A stretch of 64,000 bases of DNA from an uncultured Colwellia sp. (GTDB taxonomy: Bacteria; Pseudomonadota; Gammaproteobacteria; Enterobacterales; Alteromonadaceae), in NCBI GenBank assembly GCA_913058145.1, contig CAJXQM010000003.1:118166-182165 (forward strand), read 5' to 3'. Of the stretch, positions 10,915 through 20,142 are shown one piece after another. Each line of letters starts with the position of its first letter. Positions within the stretch are counted from its first letter, which is position 1. The position numbers and the translations under genes are program-made. Below the pieces are notes generated by a model. It was given only the letters and a program-made list of their open reading frames with translations. It did no database searches and had not been told where the DNA came from.

Positions 10915-11219
10915 TTAATTACCTCAAAAATTAGCGTGCTACGCTTTCTTATAATGCACTAATGTTTACTTACCTTATTTATAAGGTAGTAAAAAGTGCC
11001 TTGTTCATACGAACGATTAAAATTTATGACGCCAAATTATAGCGATACATAAAAGAACTTGCAAGAGCAAGTTTACTAGGAAAATTATAGTTAAGAATCA
11101 GCAGAACAAATAGTCAATTAAACCATAAGAATAGTGGCTAAAATTCAAACCTTAAATAAGGTAAACAAAGGCACTGCATGCATTTCAATTTAGAGGATGT
11201 GTTATTGAGATATAAAAAG
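10915..11219. other. Intergenic region upstream of tig, with a perfect palindrome
   Basis: 305 bases between the tig start and tRNA-Pro. An 18-base perfect palindrome, TACCTTATTTATAAGGTA (10971-10988), sits about 57 bases upstream of the tig start codon and may be an operator or small hairpin. Nothing else recognisable. Confidence 0.45.
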
Positions 11220-11296
11220 TGGTCGGTGATGCAAGATTCGAACTTGCGACCCCTTGGACCCAAACCAAGTGCGCTACCAAGCTGCGCTAATCACCG
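11220..11296 (-). tRNA. tRNA-Pro(TGG)
   Basis: 77-base cloverleaf on the minus strand: acceptor CGGTGAT pairs with ATCACCG, the anticodon loop TTTGGGT carries TGG, the T-arm is GCAAGTTCGAATCTTGC, and the CCA end is encoded. It follows tRNA-His by 43 bases in the same direction, so the two probably share a transcript. Confidence 0.95.
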
Positions 11297-11339
11297 ATTT
11301 TTACAATTCCCACTACATTGGCATGTAATGAAATAAAGA

Positions 11340-11416
11340 TGGGGTGGCTAAAGGGACTTGAACCCTCGACAACCGGAATCACAATCCGGGGCTCTACCAA
11401 CTGAGCTATAGCCACC
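11340..11416 (-). tRNA. tRNA-His(GTG)
   Basis: Cloverleaf on the minus strand with acceptor GTGGCTA / TAGCCAC, D-arm AGCTCAGTTGGTAGAGC, anticodon loop TTGTGAT (GTG), and T-arm GAGGGTTCAAGTCCCTT; discriminator C with encoded CCA. The extra G at -1 needed by histidyl-tRNA synthetase is encoded at 11416. Confidence 0.95.
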
Positions 11417-11577
11417 ACTGAGGTAGTACTTATATTGATTCTAGGTTTGAAACAATGCGCGGATTTTAATGAGTTACTATGCTTTGTGCAAGTAAAATTG
11501 CATATTATATTTTTATACAAGTAACACTTTTATGTAGACGGTTTTCAATTGTTCACTCTCTCCAATAGGTGAACATA

Positions 11578-11608
11578 ATAAGATGAGCGACTGTTCTACT
11601 CATCTTAT
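11578..11608 (-). terminator. Probable terminator of serA
   Basis: Stem ATAAGATGAG / CTCATCTTAT (10 base pairs, 11-base loop) just past the serA stop. The U-tract on the minus strand is weak, so this could also be only an mRNA-stabilising hairpin. Confidence 0.55.
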
Positions 11609-11623
11609 GTTATTTCGCTTGGT

Positions 11624-12793
11624 TTAAACGCTTCTCACATGAAAAACATGTTCAACATTAGAGAGTTTATCGAGTAACGCTGTTGTAGGCTCTTGCTCTA
11701 TATCTAGAATAGTATAGGCAATTTCATCTCGACTTTTATTCACGATATCAAGTACGTTAATATTCAAATCAGCTAATAGGTTTAATACCGTACCTAGCAC
11801 CTTAGGTATATTGTCATTCGCAAATGTTACGCGGTATCCTGTAGTTCGTTCCATGGAAACGGCAGGAAAATTAACAGAATTAATAATGTTACCATTATCT
11901 AAAAAATCGATTAATTGATAGGCGCCCATTTCGGCACAATTTTCTTCGGCTTCTACCGTGCTTGCCCCTAGATGTGGAAATAAAATCACTTTCTCATGGG
12001 CGATTAATACTTCACTTGGAAAGTCAGCAATGTAACTAGTTAATTTTCCTGAGTCTAAAGCCGCAATTACCGCGGCTTCTTCAACTAATTCTCCTCGGGC
12101 TAAATTAATCAGTTTTGCCCCTTTTTTAATAGCAGAAAATGCGTCGTCGTTCATCAAGCCTCGCGTTGCTTCAAACATAGGCACATGCAAAGTAACATAA
12201 TCAGAACGCGCTAATAATGAATTTAAGTTGGCAGCGCGTGTTACCTCAGAAGATAATTGCCATGCTGCCTCAACACTCAGTTTTGGATCATAACCAATAA
12301 CTTTCATCCCTAAGCTTAAAGCGAGATTGGCAATTTTAGCCCCAATGGCACCTAGCCCAACAACACCTAACGTTTTTCCTTCAAGCTCCGAGCCACCATA
12401 TTGTTTCTTACCCGCCTCTACTTTTTTAGTTAATTGTGCTGCGTCAGTTTCTGATCCTAAAGAGTCAACGTAGTTCATACTTTGGGTAATACCGCGAGAG
12501 CTAAGTAGTAAACTGGCTAGCACTAACTCTTTTACCGCATTAGCGTTTGCACCTGGCGTATTAAAAACAACAATACCTTGAGGGGTATAGTCGGTAACAG
12601 GAATGTTATTAACGCCCGCCCCGGCTCGGGCAATAGCAAGTACTGACTGGGGTAGTACTTCATTATGTAGTTTATGACTGCGTAATAAAATAGCATCTGG
12701 CGCTTCACAAGCAGCATCAACAAGATAACTATCTGTGGGAAATTTATTTAATCCTTTCGCTGCAATATTATTATAAGTTCTAATTTTTTTCAT
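11624..12793 (-). CDS. serA: D-3-phosphoglycerate dehydrogenase
   Basis: 389 residues. It catalyses the first committed step of serine synthesis, oxidising 3-phosphoglycerate to phosphohydroxypyruvate with NAD. It has the D-2-hydroxyacid dehydrogenase Rossmann motif GLGAIGAKIA near 145, the NLARGELV segment with the catalytic arginine near 232, and FPHLGASTVEAEEN with the catalytic histidine near 272. A single C-terminal ACT domain follows (about 320-389), a likely serine-sensing site. It is the short form lacking the intervening domain. It lies 118 bases downstream of serC with a terminator between, so it has its own promoter. Confidence 0.93.
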   Translation of the reverse strand: MKKIRTYNNIAAKGLNKFPTDSYLVDAACEAPDAILLRSHKLHNEVLPQSVLAIARAGAGVNNIPVTDYTPQGIVVFNTPGANANAVKELVLASLLLSSRGITQSMNYVDSLGSETDAAQLTKKVEAGKKQYGGSELEGKTLGVVGLGAIGAKIANLALSLGMKVIGYDPKLSVEAAWQLSSEVTRAANLNSLLARSDYVTLHVPMFEATRGLMNDDAFSAIKKGAKLINLARGELVEEAAVIAALDSGKLTSYIADFPSEVLIAHEKVILFPHLGASTVEAEENCAEMGAYQLIDFLDNGNIINSVNFPAVSMERTTGYRVTFANDNIPKVLGTVLNLLADLNINVLDIVNKSRDEIAYTILDIEQEPTTALLDKLSNVEHVFHVRSV

Positions 12794-12870
12794 ATAAGAC
12801 TCTTTAGTAGTTATTTGCTGAAATTAAATGGAATGATAAACTGCCGACTTAACGTGGAACAGGTGAAGCA

Positions 12871-12904
12871 TAAAAAACCCGCTATTTAACGTAAATAGCG
12901 GGTT
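12871..12904 (-). terminator. Terminator of serC
   Basis: Perfect 13-base stem AACCCGCTATTTA / TAAATAGCGGGTT with a 3-base loop (12876-12904), followed on the minus strand by a T run. It stops serC transcription ahead of serA. Confidence 0.85.
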
Positions 12905-12911
12905 GATCATA

Positions 12912-14027
12912 TTATGCGGTAGCTTGTTGATATGCCCAAGTTAACCAAGGGAGTAAGGCCACTAAGTCTGACCTTTCAACTGTTGCGCCACACCAAATAC
13001 GCAAACCCGCAGGGGCGTCGCGATAAGCGCCTATATCAAAGGCAACACTTTCATCGTCGAGTAATTTAATCAGTGTTTTAACTTGTGCTGCATCCGCTTT
13101 TAATTCAAAACATACGCTAGTATTTGAACAAGTTTCAGCTGTTTTTGCTAAGAAGCTTATCCAGTCGTTTTGGTCGACAAATTCGGCTAATACTTGTAAG
13201 TTACCTTGGCTCTTTGCTATGGCCGCAGATAAACCACCAATGTCTTCAACCCAATTGAGGGCATCAAGGTAATCTTCAACACATAACATAGACGGTGTAT
13301 TGATCGTGGCACCTTTGAAAATACCCTCAATTAACTTGCTCTTTTTGGTTAAAGCAAATATTTTAGGTATTGGCCAAGATGGCGTATAAGACTCTAATCG
13401 TTCGATGGCTCTTGGGCTTAAAATTAACATACCGTGAGCACCTTCGCCGCCGAGTACTTTTTGCCAACTAAACGTAGCAACATCAATTTTGTCCCAATCG
13501 ATTTCCATGGCAAATACTGCGCTGGTAGCGTCACAAATTGTTAAACCCGTGCGTTGATCACTGATCCAATCTACATTTTCTACTTTAACGCCCGAGGTTG
13601 TGCCATTCCAAGTAAAAATAATGTCGTGATCAGCATTGGCCTGTGAAAAATCAGGTAGGTCACCATATTCTCCAGTAAATGTACGGGCATTATCTAATTT
13701 CAATTGTTTCGCAACGTCGGTGCCCCAACCAGAGCCAAAAGACTCCCATGCAAATACATCAACAGGACGTTGACCTAACAGTGACCACATAGCCATTTCC
13801 ATAGCGCCAGTATCAGAACCCGGTACAATGCCTACTTTATAGCCTTCAGGTAAGTTTAATAACCGTGAAGTTTCAGTAATTGCTTTTTGTAAACGCTCTT
13901 TGCCTATAGCACTACGATGAGAACGTCCTAAACTGTCTGTATTGAGTGCTGCAAGATTATAACCTGGGCGTTTAGTACATGGGCCTGAAGAAAAGTTAGG
14001 GTTGGCCGGTTTAGTATTGGGTTTCAT
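12912..14027 (-). CDS. serC: Phosphoserine aminotransferase
   Basis: 371-residue class V pyridoxal-phosphate aminotransferase that converts phosphohydroxypyruvate and glutamate to phosphoserine and 2-oxoglutarate. The N-terminal [13 protein letters not shown], the phosphate-binding [14 protein letters not shown], the D in [10 protein letters not shown] and the PLP-lysine motif [14 protein letters not shown] are visible. The sequence resembles the SerC subfamily common in alphaproteobacteria and archaea rather than the E. coli type, as far as I can judge by eye. It pairs with serA for serine synthesis. Confidence 0.9.
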   Translation of the reverse strand: MKPNTKPANPNFSSGPCTKRPGYNLAALNTDSLGRSHRSAIGKERLQKAITETSRLLNLPEGYKVGIVPGSDTGAMEMAMWSLLGQRPVDVFAWESFGSGWGTDVAKQLKLDNARTFTGEYGDLPDFSQANADHDIIFTWNGTTSGVKVENVDWISDQRTGLTICDATSAVFAMEIDWDKIDVATFSWQKVLGGEGAHGMLILSPRAIERLESYTPSWPIPKIFALTKKSKLIEGIFKGATINTPSMLCVEDYLDALNWVEDIGGLSAAIAKSQGNLQVLAEFVDQNDWISFLAKTAETCSNTSVCFELKADAAQVKTLIKLLDDESVAFDIGAYRDAPAGLRIWCGATVERSDLVALLPWLTWAYQQATA

Positions 14028-14413
14028 TAATGTTCCTTAATTATTCGGTCATTGTCGTTGCGCTGTATTATTTAATGTTTTATCTATAAATAAGTTAAGC
14101 AAAAGTTAATTCGATGAAATTGGATAAATACTGCCTTAAATTGGATAGATATTCAACAGTGCTGGTAGACAATTAAGTAATATAGATATTGAGATCACAC
14201 CTTTATCCATGCACTGATGTTACGGGTAATATTATGAATAGAATAGGCGCAAAAGAAAGTACATGTCATGTTAATGATCAAAGCAAAATTAAAGTTAGGG
14301 TTCAACGTGAATAGCTTTATGACACAGAAACCCTAATGCAAAACTTGTCTTTAGCTATAGGATTAATCTATTATTCGCATATAGACCCTTATTTATACAT
14401 CAAGACTCCTTTT
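14028..14413. other. Intergenic region between serC and the DUF1285 gene
   Basis: About 386 bases between divergent genes, presumably holding both promoters. No repeat, RNA or convincing promoter seen. Confidence 0.4.
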
Positions 14414-14968
14414 ATGTCGCTAGAATCAATTACCCATCAACTTTCTTCGAAAGGCATTACCTCAACGCCTAAAATTCCACCGGTAGAAGAGTGGAATCCT
14501 GATTACTGTGGGGAAATGGACCTTCAAATTAAAGCCAATGGTGATTGGTTTTATACGGGTACTATTTTCAAACGAGCCAATTTAGTAAGATTACTCGCTT
14601 CTGTACTGAAAATGGAAGGTGATGATTATTATTTAGTGACACCCGTCGAGAAAATAAAAATTACCGTTGATGATGCACCTTTTGTGCTAACCGAGTGGCA
14701 TTGGCAAGATGAATCTCAAACGACCATGTGTGTTAAAAATAATATTGGCGATGAGTTTATTCTAGATGAAAATCACCCCTTATCAGCTAACGAGGCAGGA
14801 GAACTATATGTTATCGTTCGTCGTAACCTATTGGCGAAGATACATCGTAATGTTTATTATCAATGGATTGATTTAGCTAAAGAAGTGACAACAAAAAACG
14901 GCACTAGATTGGTATTTAGTAGTGCCGGATGTGAGTTTAGTTTAGGAGTGATTGAAGTCGCCAGTTAA
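14414..14968 (+). CDS. DUF1285 family protein
   Basis: 184-residue cytoplasmic protein of the DUF1285 family, a two-domain beta-rich fold of unknown role. Conserved features include PPVEEWNPDYCGEMDLQI near the N-terminus, GDWFYTGTIFKR, DDYYLVTPVEK and VRRNLLAKIHRNVYYQW. An in-frame ATG 78 bases upstream (14336) would add a hydrophobic 26-residue extension not expected for this family, so the start at 14414 is preferred. It is a single gene. Confidence 0.75.
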   Translation: MSLESITHQLSSKGITSTPKIPPVEEWNPDYCGEMDLQIKANGDWFYTGTIFKRANLVRLLASVLKMEGDDYYLVTPVEKIKITVDDAPFVLTEWHWQDESQTTMCVKNNIGDEFILDENHPLSANEAGELYVIVRRNLLAKIHRNVYYQWIDLAKEVTTKNGTRLVFSSAGCEFSLGVIEVAS

Positions 14969-14986
14969 GTCGCGATTTATTTATCA

Positions 14987-15123
14987 TTCGTCCTAATTCT
15001 TTCCGTTCGCCCTAATTCTTTCCGTTCGTCCTAATTCTTTCCGATTGCCCTAATTCTTTCCGTTCGCCCTAATTCTTTCCGATTGCCCTAATTCTTTCCG
15101 TTCGCCCTGAGCCTGTCGAAGGG
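14987..15123. repeat. 19-bp tandem repeat array ending in a TTCGCCCTGAGC-type element
   Basis: Six head-to-tail 19-base units (14987-15100) with consensus TTCGCCCTAATTCTTTCCG; variation is limited to TTCGTCC, TTCGCCC and ATTGCCC at the unit start. The array runs directly into TTCGCCCTGAGCCTGTCGAA (15101-15120), a version of the intergenic element also found at 18.4-18.6 kb. It lies between convergent genes and is not a CRISPR, as there are no unique spacers. Confidence 0.9.
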
Positions 15124-15134
15124 AGGGTCAAGGG

Positions 15135-16514
15135 TTAAATTACACGTGAAAAACGTTGCTGATTGATATGTTTTTTCATATAAGCATCAAAACTCATACA
15201 AACAATACGAATAAGTAAGCGAGCTTTTTGCGCCACGTCAATACTATCAGCAGTATTTACCACAAGGTCATCAGCGATAAAAGTGTCAAGCAGAGGTAAA
15301 TCATCACTAAAGTAACTATCAAACTCAATATTATATTTTTTACTGATTTTGTTTTTATCTAAAAATAAGTTACACATTAATTCACGAATAACTTCTCCAC
15401 GAATAATATCATCTTGTGACAAGCTTACGCCTTTTACTTGTGCATGTTGCTGCGTTTCAATCGCTTGATAATAGGTTTTTAGATCTTTAATATTTTGGCT
15501 AAAGCTATTACCGATAGCGCTAATTGATGACACACCAAGACCAAGTAAATCACAACCACCTTTGGTAGTGTAACCTTGGAAATTTCGATGTAAAGTGCCA
15601 TTGCCTTGAGCTATTGACAGTTCATCATTAGGTTTAGCGAAATGGTCCATGCCAATAAAGTCATAGCCATAAGCACATAACGTTTCGATGGAAAGTTTCA
15701 TTAATGCAAATTTTTCTTGAGTATTAGGCAACCATTCATCACGCAATTTACGTTGAGCCGCAAACCGACTAGGTATATGCGCATAACTAAAAAGTGAAAT
15801 TCTATCTACATCCCACTCATGCGCTTTGTCTAATGTTTTGGCAAAATTTTCTAATGTTTGGTGAGGTAAACCATAAATTAAATCAATATTAATCGACTTA
15901 AAACCTACCGATTTTGCATGACCGATAAAGTCACCAATAAACTGCGTTGATTGCACACGGTTAATGGCTTCTTGTACTTTTAAATCTAAATCTTGTACGC
16001 CCAGGCTTAAACGATTAAAACCGAGTGAAAACAAATGTTCAGCCAAGTTCATTTCAATTTCGCGCGGATCTATTTCAATACTCATTTCTAAATCATCAGA
16101 AAAGCTAAACTTGTCTTTCAATAAATTAACTAACGTAGTGATTTGTTTATGCGTTAAAAAACTTGGTGTGCCTCCACCCCAGTGTAATTGTTTTACTGTA
16201 TATTCTGTAAATAAAGGGGCTTGCAGAGCAATTTCTTGTGCTAAATATTCAAGATAGGTGTCCGCTTTGTCACGATGACGGCTAATAACCTTATTACAAC
16301 CACAGTAATAACAAAGTGTATGACAAAAAGGTATGTGCACATACAAAGATAATTCACGATTAGGTGAGTCCTTTATTGCTTGCACAAAATCGCGATGCTT
16401 AAAGTCATCATGAAACTCTAATGCCGTAGGATATGAAGTATACCTTGGACCACTAGTATTATATTTACTGAGTAATTTAGGATCGAAAAACTGACTCACT
16501 TGCATCTTGTTCAC
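15135..16514 (-). CDS. hemN: Oxygen-independent coproporphyrinogen III oxidase (radical SAM)
   Basis: 459 residues (E. coli HemN 457). It decarboxylates coproporphyrinogen III to protoporphyrinogen IX in heme synthesis without oxygen. The iron-sulfur cysteines are C64, C68, C71 with C73 next to them, a shift of two from E. coli; WGGGTPSFL binds SAM. The conserved N-terminus (YNTSGPRYTSYPTA) supports the start. A FNR-like site lies upstream (16579-16592). Confidence 0.95.
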   Translation of the reverse strand: MNKMQVSQFFDPKLLSKYNTSGPRYTSYPTALEFHDDFKHRDFVQAIKDSPNRELSLYVHIPFCHTLCYYCGCNKVISRHRDKADTYLEYLAQEIALQAPLFTEYTVKQLHWGGGTPSFLTHKQITTLVNLLKDKFSFSDDLEMSIEIDPREIEMNLAEHLFSLGFNRLSLGVQDLDLKVQEAINRVQSTQFIGDFIGHAKSVGFKSINIDLIYGLPHQTLENFAKTLDKAHEWDVDRISLFSYAHIPSRFAAQRKLRDEWLPNTQEKFALMKLSIETLCAYGYDFIGMDHFAKPNDELSIAQGNGTLHRNFQGYTTKGGCDLLGLGVSSISAIGNSFSQNIKDLKTYYQAIETQQHAQVKGVSLSQDDIIRGEVIRELMCNLFLDKNKISKKYNIEFDSYFSDDLPLLDTFIADDLVVNTADSIDVAQKARLLIRIVCMSFDAYMKKHINQQRFSRVI

Positions 16515-16578
16515 ACCTTAAGTTCAGGCACTATTTAACTAACGAGTGAACACTATACATAACGAAATTTTAACAATA

Positions 16579-16592
16579 TTGATTAAGCGCAA
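16579..16592. promoter_or_regulatory. Possible FNR/CRP-type site upstream of hemN
   Basis: TTGATTAAGCGCAA has a perfect left half of the FNR consensus TTGAT-N4-ATCAA and 3 of 5 matches in the right half. It is about 65 bases upstream of hemN, an anaerobically useful gene, which makes FNR control plausible. Confidence 0.35.
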
Positions 16593-16663
16593 GTCTTTCC
16601 ATTTTAATGTCGAAAGGATTATTTGAACGACGAGGCTTATACAGTGTAACGAGGGTAAACTAC

Positions 16664-16975
16664 CTAATCAGCGCATTGAATACAGTTTGTCGCTGCTGGT
16701 TGAACTTGTAGCCGTTGCTTTGCAATTTCATCACCGCAAGTTTGGCAAATACCATAACTACCGTTTTCCATGCGTGTAATCGCATTAGATAGATGCTGAA
16801 TTTCAACTTTGGCTTCAGATTCAAGTGCGTTGAGTACTTCTTCATTTTCACGCTCACCTGCCTGCTCTGCCCAATCAGTATCTCGTCCATCAGCAAAGTC
16901 ACGATGAATTGCACTAATGCGCTGTTGTAATTCAATAATACGGTTAGTAAATTGTACTTTTAATTGTTCAGTCAT
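16664..16975 (-). CDS. DksA/TraR-family zinc-finger protein
   Basis: 103 residues, shorter than DksA (151). It has an N-terminal coiled coil with an acidic tip region (RDTDWAEQAGERENEE) and a C4 zinc finger (C77, C80, C98, C101) followed by two residues. The family enters the RNA polymerase secondary channel; short members such as TraR or YbiI-like proteins resemble this. Whether it acts like DksA is not shown, since the usual tip aspartates are only partly matched. It is monocistronic and lies between hemN and the DUF2489 gene. Confidence 0.8.
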   Translation of the reverse strand: MTEQLKVQFTNRIIELQQRISAIHRDFADGRDTDWAEQAGERENEEVLNALESEAKVEIQHLSNAITRMENGSYGICQTCGDEIAKQRLQVQPAATNCIQCAD

Positions 16976-17083
16976 AATACAAACCTCAAAATTAAGGGGC
17001 TATTCCAGAAGTATTTCAATTGGAAATCTAACACTTAATTATTGTCTATGTCCAATTAGTGAACACCAGAGTAATAAATTAAG

Positions 17084-17572
17084 CTATGCCTTTAGTATAC
17101 TCATTCTTTCAACGGTGTATTGTTGAAGTAGATCAAGTTCTTGCACTATTTCACTGTGTAATTGCGCTTCTAAGGTCATACGTTGATAATCTTGCTTCAT
17201 CCGCTGTGTCTTAGCTAACTTCTTTCGACCATCAAGAATAGAAAGATGTTTAATCTCGTTATATAACTTAAATATAGCAGGGAATTGCAGATCGAGCTCA
17301 CTACTCATTTTCAACGAAGCTAGCAATACAGATAATCGCCAACAACCTTCACTAAAATCACATTGCTCTTCTTTCATAGCGCGAGTAATAATGTGCACGC
17401 TAGCAAGCACTTTATGATCATGCGAGGCAAGCCCTTGTTGACGTATTAATTCAACTTGCTGCTGCAATTTTTTTTGCTTGGTCAGTTGTCGTAATAATTT
17501 AGCGGCATAAAAAGATAGAGTAGCGATAATAACTACGGCTAATATAATGGCATAAAACCAGTAATTATCCAT
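17084..17572 (-). CDS. DUF2489 family membrane-anchored protein
   Basis: 162 residues with one N-terminal membrane segment (about 5-25, WFYAIILAVVIIATLSFYAA) and a helical cytoplasmic part containing EEQCDFSEGCWRLSVLL, which marks the DUF2489 family. Function unknown. It starts 11 bases after yihI in the same direction and is probably cotranscribed with it, an association conserved in related genera as far as I recall. Confidence 0.75.
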   Translation of the reverse strand: MDNYWFYAIILAVVIIATLSFYAAKLLRQLTKQKKLQQQVELIRQQGLASHDHKVLASVHIITRAMKEEQCDFSEGCWRLSVLLASLKMSSELDLQFPAIFKLYNEIKHLSILDGRKKLAKTQRMKQDYQRMTLEAQLHSEIVQELDLLQQYTVERMSILKA

Positions 17573-17583
17573 TTTAATAAGCC

Positions 17584-18186
17584 TTATTCAAATTTATCCG
17601 AGTCAACGGGTAAAGACGCATTATCCAACTTATCCCATAAGTCTTCTTCTGAGCTAGCATTAACGTTAGTTTTTTCGTCTTCAGGCTCTTCATCCAATTG
17701 TTCACTTAATTGTTGATGGCGATCCATTAACTCATTAAAGTAATCAACTTCTTCCTCGGTTAAGGATAGTTCTTGTTCTTGCTTAGCCAAGATAGTCTGT
17801 AAACGCTCATCAGCTTCAATATTTTCTAATTCTTGAGCAATATCTACGATTTCTTCAGCAGCATTTTGTGCTTTCTCTGTATTAACTACACGTATTGCCG
17901 CAATAGGATCTTGCTTAGTTTTAACGACTTTAGCTGGTTTTTTCTTGTCCTGAACCGCTGTTCCACCCAGATCTATCGGTGTTTTATTACCAATTCGAGG
18001 ATCTTTATGCTTATCTGACTGTTGATCAGGATTTTTAGTAAACATTGCTTCTTGTTGACGGTTACCTGGTTTATTGCCATTTTTTTTACGTAACCTTTTT
18101 TCAACACTCGCTAATTCAACTTTACTTAACTTAGGTTTTGCGGTGGGTGCACCACCAGGTTTTCTAGATTTTTTTGTACGAGCCAT
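17584..18186 (-). CDS. yihI: Der GTPase-activating protein YihI
   Basis: 200 residues. The basic N-terminus (MARTKKSRKPGGAP) and the acidic C-terminal part (LNELMDRHQQLSEQLDEE region) are typical of YihI, which stimulates the ribosome-assembly GTPase Der. The middle section is low-complexity and lysine-rich. The next gene in the operon encodes a DUF2489 protein. Confidence 0.85.
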   Translation of the reverse strand: MARTKKSRKPGGAPTAKPKLSKVELASVEKRLRKKNGNKPGNRQQEAMFTKNPDQQSDKHKDPRIGNKTPIDLGGTAVQDKKKPAKVVKTKQDPIAAIRVVNTEKAQNAAEEIVDIAQELENIEADERLQTILAKQEQELSLTEEEVDYFNELMDRHQQLSEQLDEEPEDEKTNVNASSEEDLWDKLDNASLPVDSDKFE

Positions 18187-18412
18187 GAACTTGATACTTT
18201 TTGAACGATTAATGACGCTATTTTACGTCATTCACCACTAAAAAGTAATGGCTAGTTTCAAGTTATCAAAGAGACACTACATGTAATGAATAAAATACTT
18301 TCTCTTTGAGTAACTTAGGGACTGATAACGCTGGATTACGTAGGCTGAAGACAGCAATTCATTACACAAATTTGTATAGATGAATTTAGCCATGCTAACC
18401 TTAAATTCATCT

Positions 18413-18550
18413 GTTCATCCTGAGCTTGTCGAAGGACCTCTGTGCTCTCATTACCCCGAGACCATTCATCCTGAGCTTGTCGAAGGGCCTCTGTGCTCTG
18501 ATTACCCCGAGACCGTTTATCCTGAGCTTGTCGAAGGGCCTCTGTGCTCT
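18413..18550. repeat. 51-bp tandem repeat with CCTGAGCTTGTCGAAGG core
   Basis: Units start at 18413, 18464 and 18515; two are complete (51 bases) and the third is cut at 18550. Each contains ATCCTGAGCTTGTCGAAGG plus CCTCTGTGCTCT and ATTACCCCGAGACC. The period of 51 is a multiple of three, so a spurious reading frame spells repeated HPELVEGPLCS, a familiar translation artefact of this element. Confidence 0.9.
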
Positions 18551-18573
18551 AGAGATTATATTATATTAACAGT

Positions 18574-18644
18574 CCCCTTCGACTGCTTCGCGCTCAGGGC
18601 GAACGGAGACGCTCAGGGCGAACGGAGACGCTCAGGGCGAACGG
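18574..18644. repeat. Inverted partner element and 19-bp tandem array
   Basis: CCCCTTCGACTGCTTCGCGC leads into three units of CGCTCAGGGCGAACGGAGA starting at 18591, 18610 and 18629 (the last is 16 bases). On the opposite strand the unit is TCTCCGTTCGCCCTGAGCG, related to the 19-base unit at 15 kb. It faces the 51-base array as an inverted partner between yihI and purU. Confidence 0.88.
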
Positions 18645-18701
18645 TTTATGGTTATGGTTTGACTCGACATTCCATTCACTAAAACTATTTTGCTATATAC
18701 A

Positions 18702-19562
18702 TCAAGCAAGTATTACGGTTTTATCACCATTTAAACAAACTCGTTGCTCAGCATGAATTCTGACCGCGTGACTCAATGCAGTTGCTTCTAAGTCGTGTCC
18801 CATATGCACCATTTGCTTAATAGTGAAAGTATGGTTTATTGGTTTTACTTCCTGCGCAATAATAGGCCCTTCATCTAAATTAGCAGTTACATAATGTGCC
18901 GTTGCACCAATGACTTTGACGCCTCGAGCATGCGCTTGATGATAGGGACGAGCACCTTTAAAGCTAGGTAAAAAAGAATGATGGATATTAATAGCTCGCC
19001 CTGATAATTGCTGGCATAAATCATCGGATAAAATTTGCATATAACGTGCTAAAACTAATAAATCTGTTTTTGTTTCTTTCATTAACGTTAGTATTTTTTT
19101 TTCTTGTTCAGCTTTACTTTCAGCAATTATAGGAAAATGATGAAAAGGTACACCATGCCAATCAACTAAAGCCTTACAATCTTGATGATTTGACATTACT
19201 GCAACAATATTTATAGGCAAAGCACCTGATTTCCACTTAGTTAATAATGACACCAAACAATGGTCATCTTTTGAAACAGCAATAATCACATTAGGTACAT
19301 CACTTTGATTACGTAACTTATATTCCATAGATAACGGTTTAGCTAACGCATTTAGCGCTTCAATAAATTCGCTAGCAGAAACGGTTAAATTACGATCATC
19401 AAAGGCAATACGAGAAAAAAAGGTTTCAGTATAGGGATCACTATATTGTGATGTTTCGGTAATGAAGGCGCCATGCTCAAATAAACTTTGCGATACCTTT
19501 GCTAATACGCCGGTATTATCTGGGCATTGCCAGGTAAGAATATAGTGGTTAGGAGAGGTCAT
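18702..19562 (-). CDS. purU: Formyltetrahydrofolate deformylase
   Basis: 286 residues (E. coli PurU 280). An N-terminal ACT domain (about 5-85, starting YILTWQCPDNTGVLAKVSQ) is followed by a formyltransferase-like catalytic domain with HHSFLPSFKGARPYHQA near 200. It hydrolyses 10-formyl-THF to formate and THF, balancing one-carbon and glycine/methionine pools. It is a single gene. Confidence 0.94.
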   Translation of the reverse strand: MTSPNHYILTWQCPDNTGVLAKVSQSLFEHGAFITETSQYSDPYTETFFSRIAFDDRNLTVSASEFIEALNALAKPLSMEYKLRNQSDVPNVIIAVSKDDHCLVSLLTKWKSGALPINIVAVMSNHQDCKALVDWHGVPFHHFPIIAESKAEQEKKILTLMKETKTDLLVLARYMQILSDDLCQQLSGRAINIHHSFLPSFKGARPYHQAHARGVKVIGATAHYVTANLDEGPIIAQEVKPINHTFTIKQMVHMGHDLEATALSHAVRIHAEQRVCLNGDKTVILA

Positions 19563-19664
19563 GATATTTTACTAGTACTATAAAAGAGAATATAAGCAAC
19601 ATCATTGGTTATTTTTATAATTAATTCCAGTGTTTAATCGCTTATTTATTACTATGCTTCTGTT

Positions 19665-19901
19665 TTATGATAATTGACTCGATAATAGATGTTTATTTTT
19701 GATATAAAGCTGCTCTACTTTTTCACGTGCCCAAGGTGTTTTTCTAAGAAATTTCAAACTAGATTTGATACTAGGATCTTTAGTAAAACAATTTATGTTA
19801 ATTTGTTTCCCTAAAGCTTCAAAACCAAAGTATGCTTCAAGCTCGGTAACTATCGCTTTTAAAGTGATGCCGTGTAGTGAGTTGTAAGGCTGGTTGTCCA
19901 T
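19665..19901 (-). CDS. VF530-family DNA-binding protein
   Basis: 78 residues matching the small VF530/DUF2132 family: [48 protein letters not shown]. The fold is a compact helical DNA-binding domain known from Vibrio; its biological role is unknown. It is a single gene upstream of which lies purU's region; both strands otherwise quiet. Confidence 0.8.
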   Translation of the reverse strand: MDNQPYNSLHGITLKAIVTELEAYFGFEALGKQININCFTKDPSIKSSLKFLRKTPWAREKVEQLYIKNKHLLSSQLS

Positions 19902-20065
19902 AAAATGATTCTAATCTAAAAGAAAGTAATTAGATTATACCAATTAATTTAATTACTAGTTCTACTTCATTTCAACATAAGCAATGAGAGGGAGTTTCAA
20001 AATTAGACATTATATTGCTCGTAAAGCAATGACTCAACATCTCAGTTTTATAAGAATAGAAAATA

Positions 20066-20109
20066 AAAAGGCACCTTGTCTTCAAAAATAAGTTAAGAAG
20101 AAAGGTGCC
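20066..20109 (-). terminator. Terminator of the peroxiredoxin gene
   Basis: GGCACCTT pairs with AAGGTGCC around a long A-rich loop that also allows TCTTC/GAAGA pairing; a T run follows on the minus strand. It begins about 34 bases past the stop. Confidence 0.7.
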
Positions 20110-20142
20110 ACTAAAGCATTAAAAAATAAGTGTTTCTAGCTT

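Noticed and set aside
11287..11520. 77-residue minus-strand frame near the tRNA genes
   Set aside because: It overlaps tRNA-His and reads its bases as the familiar VAIAQLVEPRIV tRNA-translation artefact.
14987..15100. Tandem 19-bp repeats as a CRISPR array
   Set aside because: Units are head to tail with no spacers and there are no cas genes.
18380..18682. 100-residue reading frame with repeated HPELVEGPLCS
   Set aside because: It is a translation of the 51-bp and inverted repeat elements; the period of 51 keeps the frame open by chance and no ribosome site or family supports it.
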